Source: Cladorhizidae sp. MBARI D1340-BT2
Taxonomy: Eukaryota > Porifera > Demospongiae > Poecilosclerida > Cladorhizidae
Assembly (NCBI GenBank): GCA_028752905.1
Contig: JAQNBH010000015.1
Span: forward strand, 36,500,163 to 36,564,162
Direction: 5' to 3'
Length of the DNA stretch: 64,000 nucleotides
Below, piece after piece: positions 55,893 to 64,000 of this stretch (positions within the stretch are counted from its first letter, which is position 1; each line of letters starts with the position of its first letter). The notes beneath the pieces were generated by a model. The model had not been told where the DNA came from. It was given only the letters and a program-made list of their open reading frames with translations, and did not search any database. The translations under genes were made by a program, and so were the position numbers.

Positions 55893-58729
55893 TAGAAAAC
55901 TGTATTATAAACAATTGTTTCTTTTAAAGGAATGTGTAAGCAACCTGAACTAATGGGAATGAGGAAACTGTGTGTATCCCGTGTGTAATTCATCTGGGGA
56001 GTAAAAATTGTGTTAGGCAATGTGTTTGAACTTTCCATAAGAGATGATGACAAGGAAAGCTAAAAGCAGCAGTGGTAAATATTGAGAAAGAATTTTGTTT
56101 GGCTGTTATAAAAATATATCGATGTCAATTAGCATCTTGATGAAAAACATCCATATTGCTGTTTCAAACAAAGCATATTGATAGAACATGTCATAGCTAC
56201 TCCGTACTCTATGGTATTAACTCACCTGCCATTACCTGAAGAGCTTTGATAACCTGTTTTGACAGAAAAGTAACAATTTCTGGCAAGCCGATCAAAAACT
56301 ATATCTATATCTATATATATATACTATATATAACAATATTATGTACATGGGACGAGGCATAACTGCCTGCAATTAGAGTAATCTAAGTTGAGAGATCTGC
56401 CTGGCTAGATAAATTCCTTCAGCTATTATGACAACAGTGGGATGTAGTAATGTCAAAGGCCATTCTTTTGTTTGGGCAATCACACTTAATACGTATAGTT
56501 AACTGTTGGCTAACACAATTACTTTAACCTGCAGCATACACACGTGACATGGTGTAACAACACAAGTAGGCTGTATAAAAGAAAGAAGCCATAGTCATTC
56601 AATGGAAGATTGTGCAACACTATTATTCATCCAGTGAAGTCATTTATTAACACACACTTCAAGTAACAACAACTATAGGAGAGAGTGTTCTCTCACACAC
56701 ACACATATATAGCAGCTGAAAGTAAGTGTTTAAGCAACTAAGGGGCTGCCAATGAGAGCTTTAGTTAGTGATATGAGCTTTTTGGGGTGTGGGCGGGATG
56801 ATAATGAGTTGGTCAAACAACATAGAGAGAGCTCACCTGATGTGTGGGATCATATCCTTTTTGTTGACAAAACAGATATACTGAAGAAATAGAAAAGCAA
56901 CACTTGCTAGTGATTAAGGTGTTTTTCTAATAGAGTAAGGCTAGAAGTGCATAGCTTTAGACATACAGACAGACAGAGCCACTACTTTATATATGTAGCT
57001 CCTAGCTGAAGAACCCCCCACCCCCGGCCACAAAGCACAGGAAGGCACACATCGTTTTTGTTGACCAAAAGTGATACATTCTGAAAACATAGAAAAGCAA
57101 CAATTGCAAGTAACTAGGGTGTTTTTCTAATAGTGTACGGCTAGAGGCAGCAAAGACCTACCACAGCCATCAACGATGTTGCCCTCTGTCAATTTCTCCA
57201 TTTCAGTAGTTAGGGTGATTTTCTAATAGAATAGGGCTATGAACGAATCCTCCCTAGCAAATTGCTTGCTCTTTGTGAGCTCTAACATCATTGGAAATGC
57301 TTTCTTGCTGCATAATTTGTGAGCTATCATTGGGAGTGCATGTGCTTTAATATCCTTAAAACAAAATGGCCAAAATGGTGACTGTAGCATGGGGAAGGGA
57401 GAGTGTAGGCAGGGGATATGCCACCTACTCGAAGAATGTACAATTTGCATTTGAATAAATCAGAGTGTTAAAATAACGGTGTGCACAAAAAGTCGCCTTG
57501 TCAGTCCTAATGTATACACAAGATATATTATATTTGAACTAAACTTATATATAATTATTATAGTGAAAGTGGTTTTTCAATGTAGACCACCAATAGGCTA
57601 AGAGGAGCTGATAAAGTGACAATTTTGGAATTGGTCGATCCCACAATATTTTAGGGGGAAATGAGATCCCCTCCCCTCCTCCCCCAATCTCATGGGGAAC
57701 AATGTCAAAAAAATACACCTCGACAATACCAATCATAACTTCCACTCACTACTCTCTATCAACATCATTTTTGTACCAAAATGTAGCTTAGAAGATAAGC
57801 TATTTAATAATGTATTTAACTTTAGTCATAGATATTACTTGAGGTGTCAGCCAGGCAATCCAACTTTTACCCTGTCCTTGAATTAATAATGATAAGTGGC
57901 TGTTAGGTGGTTTATGGTAAGAGTACATGTAGTAGTTTCACCTAAACTATTTGATAATGCATCACGGGAGGGGGGGGGGGGGGAAATCCCTACAAACCAC
58001 ATGCAGATATGCTGGACTATACCCAAGACATTCTCATAACAGTGAAAATAAGTTTAAAGAGCACACAATAAGCATACTGGTGATATATAAATTAATTTAT
58101 GGAGTTTGGGTGAGAAATTAGGGTAGAAATTTGTGGAAATATGGTCAAATTCTTCTGATCGAACGCGACGCGATTCATCTTCATTCCTTGCTGGGTTTCT
58201 GATGAAAATAGTGAGTGCAAAAGCTGTCGTAACTGCATCATAAAATCTTCAAATGTTCTGAAACTTGAAATATGACTTCAATATGACCATTTAAAATAGG
58301 TTGAAAAAGTTGTTAAAAAAGTGAAAAATTAGCATTTTGACATTATTCCCCCCTTATCATCTCCTGGTTCATGCTAATTCAGAACATATGAAGTTTTGCA
58401 ATGGCTTTCTCAATAACCAACTTACAATTTGTTACTCAATGTTCCGACTCGTTGAGATTATTGAGATATTACTTATCGATTTTATATTTTTATAGGATTT
58501 CCAATTAAAAAAACTGTCACTATTATTGTTGCCTGAAATGTAATATACCAATGTAGACTACTAGCATTTACAGGACCTTTTACTTTAAAAAATAATATAT
58601 CCCAAATATAAGAGCTTAAAAAAGAAGTATAGTATTGGTGTAAAATGTTTTAAATATAAGATCCTTGCACTCTAGATATTTATTACATACTAATTAGAAC
58701 GCAATTCAATATGTAATTGTCGTTATAAT
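55893..58729. other. Unit 3 non-coding stretch
   Basis: Matches 3916-6330. The frames at 57223 and 57692 are shared only in part with the other units. G-run at 57968-57982. No gene recognised. Confidence 0.5.
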
Positions 58730-58832
58730 GGGTTTCTTGATAATTAACTTAAACTTTGTTACTTGAAGACTCGACTAGTTGCTCTAGCCTTCATCAGCAT
58801 TATTTCTGATGAAGGTTAGAAGAAATGTCCAG
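58730..58832. repeat. Foldback motif copy (unit 3)
   Basis: Same arrangement as 6331-6404: a minus-strand 'gctgatgaaggctagagc' with 'aactagtcgag', followed by a plus-strand 'ctgatgaaggttagaag'. Confidence 0.65.
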
Positions 58833-58983
58833 TAACAAATTTTAAATATATTCTACTATGTCAGTGGGAGGTCATTGAGAGATTATCTTTAATTCTTATC
58901 GTTTTTTAATTCTAATATTTGTTTCATTTTTGTTCCTCTGCATAAATAGCATCATCATTCAAGAACTTGTATATAGCAGTTGC

Positions 58984-59382
58984 TCAGGATAACTCCAGAA
59001 CTAACCAATCACAGCTGTCTCTATCATGTTTATACTTAAGTATATGCACATATATAAACATACATCATGTCAGGATAACTCCAGAACTAACCAATCATAG
59101 CAGTCTTTATCATGTTTTCATGTTTATACTTAAGTATATGCACATATATAAACATACATCATGTCAGGATAACCCCAGATCTAACCAATCATAGCAGTCT
59201 TTATCATGTTTTCATGTTTATACTCACATATATAAACATACATCATGTCAGGATAACACTTAAGTATATGCACATATATATACATACATCATGTCAGGAT
59301 AACCCCAGAACTAACCAATCATAGCAGTCTTTATCATGTTTATACTTAAGTATATGCACATATATAAACATACATCATGGGT
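58984..59382. repeat. ~86-bp tandem repeat, about 5 copies (unit 3)
   Basis: Same repeat as 6528-6785, with internal rearrangement near 59215-59260. The 75-, 70- and 112-residue frames here (with repeated ILKYMHIYKHTSCQDNPR) come from the repeat. Confidence 0.85.
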
Positions 59383-59576
59383 CACAAGTGGTTCCAAATG
59401 GTTGTTTAATATCTGCGCTGACAGAGTAAAGCTTCTAAGTAAACCAACTGGCCTCTTCTTTGCAGTGAACATGCAGCAGTTACTGAATCACCTCAGCCAA
59501 AAATTGAGCATGGTTAATGCATTGGGTATTTGGAGTCTACTATTAGTAAAATTATTGCACATAAGTGATGGGATGG

Positions 59577-59668
59577 GAAAGGGAGGATGGGGTCGGGGTG
59601 GGAGGGGAGAGGGGGGAGAGGGGGTGGAGGGTGGTGGTGGTGGGGGGAGGAGGAGGGGGGAGGGGATG
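59577..59668 (+). repeat. G-rich tract, possible G-quadruplex
   Basis: About 90 bases with many runs of three or more G's (for example 'ggggtcggggtgggagggga'). Matches the poly-G place of unit 1 but is more complex. Confidence 0.8.
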
Positions 59669-59941
59669 GACTAAATTTGATCATAGTATGTAGACAGATT
59701 GTTAAAAATAAAATTGTTTTTGTATGGTGGTAAGCTAGCTACCTTAGCAAAGAAGTCATGGCATGCTGGAAATGTTTTCCTTTGCGGTAAAGATTGCTGA
59801 AACTACTATTAGAATGTAAAGAGGCTGCCAAAGTGAGTTTCATCTGAGACATAAGTGTGTAGTGTACGTATTTTTGGCATTTCTCATTTTGAAATGGGCT
59901 GAGAAAAGCTAGAGTAGAAACATCAAAAAATAAATTAAGGG

Positions 59942-60973
59942 TGAAGTAGCTATTTAGCTAGCCAGCCAATTCCATGAAACAGGCGAGTAGTCCGCTATCA
60001 TTATTGGTCTAATCAGCACAACTATGACAGCAATCTAACCAGAAACAAACGCTAAGGCAAACTTATCTTGCAAGGGCAATAAAGTCTGCAAATAATCAAG
60101 AAATGAGAAGCCTTGTCCGATGTACAGCAACAAGAAACTGGTGCAGCTCCTTCTCGATGTCAGGGAATGTTCCTGAATATTATCGTAAACTTTGATATTA
60201 CGAGTGACGTAAGTATGATATTATGAGTGATGTAAGTATGCCGATGATTGGTGCACCACGTGCCCGCCGAGGATTGGCCGCTTACTTGTATGCTAAATCT
60301 GTTTTCCTGGTGTGTATAGGCACTGATATAGCACATTCATATGCCATGATTATTTCAAGAGCTATCGGCAAACTGGATGAACTCTACAGTGTATTAGACC
60401 ACACATTCCCACAGGATCACATGACACTACCATATATAGATCAGCTTTATATTGATATGATTTGTTGAAGGCAACTAGTAGCACAGAGCATGACACTCTA
60501 TAGTGGCACAGAGGACAGGCATGGCAATTGTAATACTCCACTCCATTGGGTTCCTTGCTTTCCCTCCCATTCCTGTGTAACATTTATTCTTGTACCTATT
60601 ACGATATAAATGGGTGTCAGTTTGTATAGGAACTGATTCTGCATTGGTTGTGAGCATGATAGTACAGAAGATGCCAGAATGTGTTATGAGACTTATGTAG
60701 ATGTACAAGAGATGTACGAGAAATGCCATAGGCCTTTTCACTTTCATTGCTGGAACAATCTGAGGCCACATTCTCTATCACTGCTCACAAGTCTAGAGTA
60801 GCATGGAATAGTTTAGCTTGACCAACAAGAAGCCATGTTGCAATGCTTTATAGTTCACACCTGTGTTAACAACTAGATCACACATTAGAGCAGCAAAATG
60901 AACACTGTATGATATATATAATATCAATATTGACTTGAGTGTTACATCATATATTATCATTATGTATTTCTAG
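59942..60973. other. Unit 3 intron equivalent after deletion of the signal exon
   Basis: At 59942 'aattaaggg' (matching 7310) joins to sequence matching 9385 onward. The receptor signal exon and leader are gone. No gene in this part. Confidence 0.75.
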
Positions 60974-61295
60974 GCGCTATTACACAAAGCACTGTAATAG
61001 TGGGTGGACCAATTAATTTCCGAGATCCTTCACAATATACATAATTATGTGCTGCGAGGTATTTCTAAAGGAGGTGAACCTACATCTTTCACTTGGAGAA
61101 GAGAAGGTGATGTCCTCTCCTCTAGTGACCCCTACAGTATTGCTGACCTAGTACTGATCACCAGTGAGAATCCTTGCTCTAACAGATTCTATGAGAGCAG
61201 GCTAACTGTGAAAGGCAAAGTAACTGGACAGTTCACATACACTGTCAGAAATGAGGTCACGGACAGTGATGTGGTGGGCACACTCACTATAGAAG
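60974..61295 (+). pseudogene. Decayed receptor Ig-like exon (unit 3)
   Basis: Matches 10371-10691. A net one-base change in 'tcacaatatacataatta' produces TAA and shifts the frame; the rest is open in the shifted frame (VLRGISKGGEPTSFTWRREG). The donor has changed from gtaagc to gtttgc. An assembly error could explain a single frameshift, but the missing signal exon and the second frameshift make decay likely. Confidence 0.85.
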
Positions 61296-62259
61296 GTTTG
61301 CATTAATGCAGTATACTAGGTTAATAGAGACATTTGCTCCATAGTACTTCATAGATAATTTCTTTGGCATAATTATTAGAAGTGGCTTGGGTCTCAATGA
61401 GGGATGCTGCACGCCAGTAGCATTATTGCATTTCAGCTGCAGCATTCTGGAAGTGATGGAATGTGCTGATGTGGAATTTTGCCATTAGCCTTTCTTTAAT
61501 TTTTAATTCTCACTAATTTGTAGGACCTCACATATTGTAATTGCAGGAGTATTATTTAAGTCACAACCTTGAACTTTCTAAGGTCAACTCCATGTATACA
61601 CGTATTTAATACTGCAACCTAGGGGATAAACAATAGGGCAGGCAATACATGGAGGAGTTATTAGGACAGAAGATGTCTGTAATATTATCTAGTATGTGTT
61701 CTGATAGTGATTCTAGTATATTAGTTAGGAGACATCTGGGCTGCTTTGACGTAAAGCTACTGAGCTTATAGAGATTTATTCCTTAGAAAAGAGCGCCTAC
61801 ACAATGCTTTGTATTGTGTGTAGTCATCTCACGGTTTTTGTTAAAACGAAGCCCTGATTTACAATTATTTTGTTTTCAATGCATGGTCAGGTGTCATACA
61901 TGTGAATCATAATATGTGATCAAATATTAAATTATGTTCTCTACCAACTTCACACGGCGTCATGCTGCTGAGAGTGTGTAGAATCATTTCCCTTAGAGTT
62001 TTTAAATGGATTTGCTACACATCACATGTTCTTGATTAATTGTATATCGTGAGCACCTATATAGCTGCATGTAATGGTTGAGGGCATGCACTAATCAAGA
62101 GAGTTCTCAATTGTTGTGGCCCGCAAGACTGTAACACGGGCTGCTCTTGTTGACATGGCTATTAGCTGCAGTTGTATTTGTTCACATTATAATTATTGTC
62201 TTAGGGATATAATGTTGGTGTTGTTGAAACATTTTTGATGTTAAATATTCTTACTGCAG
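61296..62259. other. Unit 3 intron 2 equivalent
   Basis: Matches 10692-11847, with only one copy of the ~103-bp block that is duplicated in unit 1. Nothing else recognised. Confidence 0.6.
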
Positions 62260-62523
62260 CTGCAGACAATCCTTCTAATCTTATGCTCCGTCAAAATGGG
62301 AGGTTCACTGTAGAAATAAGCTGGACTCTTTCAGCCACTCCTCCTTCTAGAGGATATACCCTCTCATTTGGAAGTTATCCTTTTACTGGTACAACAATAA
62401 CAAATCCTCACACATACAAGGCATTAACAATGCCAGTTGGTGAGGTTATTACTGTGAGTTTGGTGGCAAGGTCAACACACTTTTTTAGTGATGTACTGGG
62501 ACCAATATCCATCACTCTACGAG
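62260..62523 (+). pseudogene. Receptor exon 3 copy (unit 3), open
   Basis: 264 nt, same length and splice signals as 11848-12111, with an intact frame (RFTVEISWTLSATPPSRGYT). Differences from unit 1 include LTMPVGEVITVSLVARSTHF, so this copy kept its frame while neighbouring exons did not. Called pseudogene because of context. Confidence 0.75.
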
Positions 62524-62583
62524 GTGAGGAAATAACAAATAGACTTTGCTATATCAATTGCTGTTGGCATTCCCTCCCACCAG

Positions 62584-62882
62584 ATTTACTGGCTCCGATT
62601 GTCACCTCATCATCAGTGACTGCCACTTCAGCCACTCTAGTTTTGGCCCAGCCTATGGACAGCCTACCAGCAGACCAGTACACAGTAACACTCACTAGAA
62701 GAACAGGTGGACTGCAGTCAGTATGTCCGAATTTTGCAGACAGTGTGATTATGCCAGCTCCTCTGACTCAGTGCTGTTAGAGGACCTGCAAGAGTTCAGT
62801 ATGTACTCTGTCAGTGTCACTGCCAGAACATTTGATCTGACAAGGACAATAAGTCCAGCAGACATCACCACACTAACAGCAG
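62584..62882 (+). pseudogene. Receptor exon 4 copy (unit 3), frameshifted
   Basis: Matches 12178-12480. Loss of a base in the 'attatgccagctcc' region shifts the frame and gives TAG in 'tgctgttagagg'. The donor gtgagc is kept. Confidence 0.85.
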
Positions 62883-62912
62883 GTGAGCACACAGGCTGAC
62901 ACTCACTTAAGG

Positions 62913-63958
62913 CAGGGCCGTAGCAAGCAAATTTGTATTGGTTGAGTCAGGAAGTGGGTGTGACAGGAAGTGGGTGTGGTAATATAAGGATGTAGTTAAC
63001 ATTTAGCAGGAAAATGTGCATGCACCAAATCTTCAGCAGGAAATACCTGTGCACACATTCATATTCCAATGATATTACAGACAGTTGATTTTAAACACCG
63101 ATGTTCATGCTTTAGGCCAGGTAGCTGTTTCTCATCACCCATTTTTTTAATATTGGTGAGGGAGGGAGGTCGTTATTGTGAATTTCTTTTTAATCAAAAC
63201 AATCGCAAAAAAACTGTCCATCCAAACAAAACAGTACTTTTAAAAAACACCAATACAACTAACCAGCTTGAAAGAGAAATACTCGCAAAAGAAATAATAG
63301 CCACATGGCTTCTTCATACCATTGGGAATGAGATGGTTGTGGTAAAATTATAATGGGTGTGTCCATAAATTTAACCAATAATGTAGTTTGAAGTGGTGGC
63401 TTCAAAGTGAGGCGGGTGGTGATGAGAAACAAGGAATCTAGTTTGCCTGGCTGTGATTACAAACATACTACGTTTTAGCCTTGCCTTGTTTCCTTGAGGG
63501 CGTTGATTTTCAACGTAATCAATTTTCCACCCGCGCACTTGACCACGTACTTACATTTTAACGCCTAATGAAAAAGGTCGTTGCATGCTCTAGGGCTTCT
63601 TCTAGCCACTCGTACCAATTTCAATTTTTTTGGCACTTAGCAATCTTGAGTTATTCTGGATGCAGTTTTTGGTATGGAGGTCCCTCCACTTTAGGGTCTA
63701 GTAACTTACCTATAGTTATACCTATGAAACATATTTTAGTATCAAAAGAGAGCACCTATCTTTTGAGCTACATATCAAGTCCATTCCATGAAGTTTGCAA
63801 AATCTACCGAGTAACCACAAGTATAAAAAAAAGTAAAAAATGCAATCGTCTCCCCACGAAAAAATGAGGGGGGAAAAAAAGGTCTTTTTTTCCCTTTTTT
63901 TCATCCAGAAATTGGTCGGGCCAAAACCCGACCAACCCGACCGCTTGCTACGGCCCTG
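62913..63958. mobile_element. 1046-bp inverted-repeat element inserted in receptor intron
   Basis: Terminal repeats CAGGGCCGTAGCAAGC and its exact inverse (16 bp). Bordering 8-mers acttaagg and tttaaagg are similar, as expected for a worn 8-bp target duplication of hAT type. The empty site is seen in unit 1 near 12505. No transposase recognised; frames of 94 and 99 codons are without known motifs. Superfamily assignment is tentative. Confidence 0.8.
63475..63860. mobile_element. MITE-derived core inside the inserted element
   Basis: Matches 18165-18555 through 'cacttgaccacgta', 'ggtccctccactttagggtc' and 'tctagtaact', and 'aagtccat'. The outer TATGTGAC inverted ends of that MITE are missing or changed here, so either an old MITE was swallowed by the larger element or both share a module. 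Confidence 0.75.
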
Positions 63959-63998
63959 TTTAAAGGTTGTTTGTTATGTCATCCCCATACTATTGTAG

Positions 63999-64000
63999 TC
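63999..64000 (+). pseudogene. First two bases of receptor exon 5 copy (unit 3)
   Basis: After 'actattgtag' the last two bases (tc) match the first two of the exon at 12539. The receptor copy continues beyond the window. Confidence 0.6.

Larger units (their letters stand above)
52854..64000 (+). repeat. Unit 3 with its left extension, running off the window end
   Basis: 52854-54790 is the plus-orientation counterpart of 696-2595. From 54590 it is collinear with units 1 and 2. Differences: about 2.1 kb corresponding to 7310-9385 is missing at 59942 (including the signal exon), and a 1046-bp insertion lies at 62913. Receptor exons 2-4 are present in decayed form, and exon 5 begins at 63999. Confidence 0.85.

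Noticed and set aside
58967..59674. Repeated Ile/His-rich open frames
   Set aside because: They arise from the ~86-bp tandem repeat and the G-rich tract.

Overview
The window is nuclear DNA of a compact-intron metazoan. It is AT-rich, rich in repeats, and contains no bacterial-type operon. One multi-exon receptor gene has phase-1 introns, several only 58-66 bp long, and the rest is retroelements and small inverted-repeat elements. A marine sponge such as a demosponge (Amphimedon-like) fits best, but that is inference from gene style and not from a species marker.

Layout: a segment carrying the 5' part and exons of a cell-surface receptor gene occurs three times in the same orientation: unit 1 about 2598-14896, unit 2 about 38520-47265, unit 3 about 54590-64000. 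Only unit 1 holds a complete gene (7857-14896). Its nine exons encode a signal peptide, an Ig-like domain, five FN3-type modules, one membrane helix and a tyrosine-containing tail. The exon lengths sum to 2235 nt, which is exactly 745 codons including the stop. Unit 2 keeps only a broken signal-peptide exon and is cut off by a retrotransposon fragment. Unit 3 lacks the signal-peptide exon, has frameshifts in the Ig and second FN3 exons, and carries a 1.05 kb inverted-repeat insertion in the following intron. A further decayed pair of FN3 exons lies at 19479-20175. The window starts inside a long palindrome: 1-695 is the inverted copy of 2598-3095.

Between units 1 and 2 lies a Ty3/gypsy-family LTR retrotransposon, called element A here (21731-33055). 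Its middle part (IN C-terminus, RT, RNase H; about 24975-32515) is inverted, and a second LTR retrotransposon, element B (25532-31238), is inserted into that inverted part. B is nearly complete, with two ~590-bp LTRs, a GGGGG target duplication, gag, protease, integrase, RT and RNase H, but it carries several frameshifts and a stop. Both elements place integrase upstream of reverse transcriptase, which is the order of the Gmr1-like gypsy group and not that of ordinary gypsy elements. A 3' fragment of element A with its LTR recurs at 47262-49345.

The flank of element A is duplicated as well (33056-36540 and 49346-52190). It holds an ankyrin-repeat-like pseudogene, a foldback motif with a hammerhead-like core, ATT-rich microsatellites and retroelement C-terminal fragments. 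The remaining intergenic DNA consists of minisatellites (31-bp and ~86-bp units), small terminal-inverted-repeat elements and unrecognised sequence. No tRNA, rRNA or CRISPR was found.
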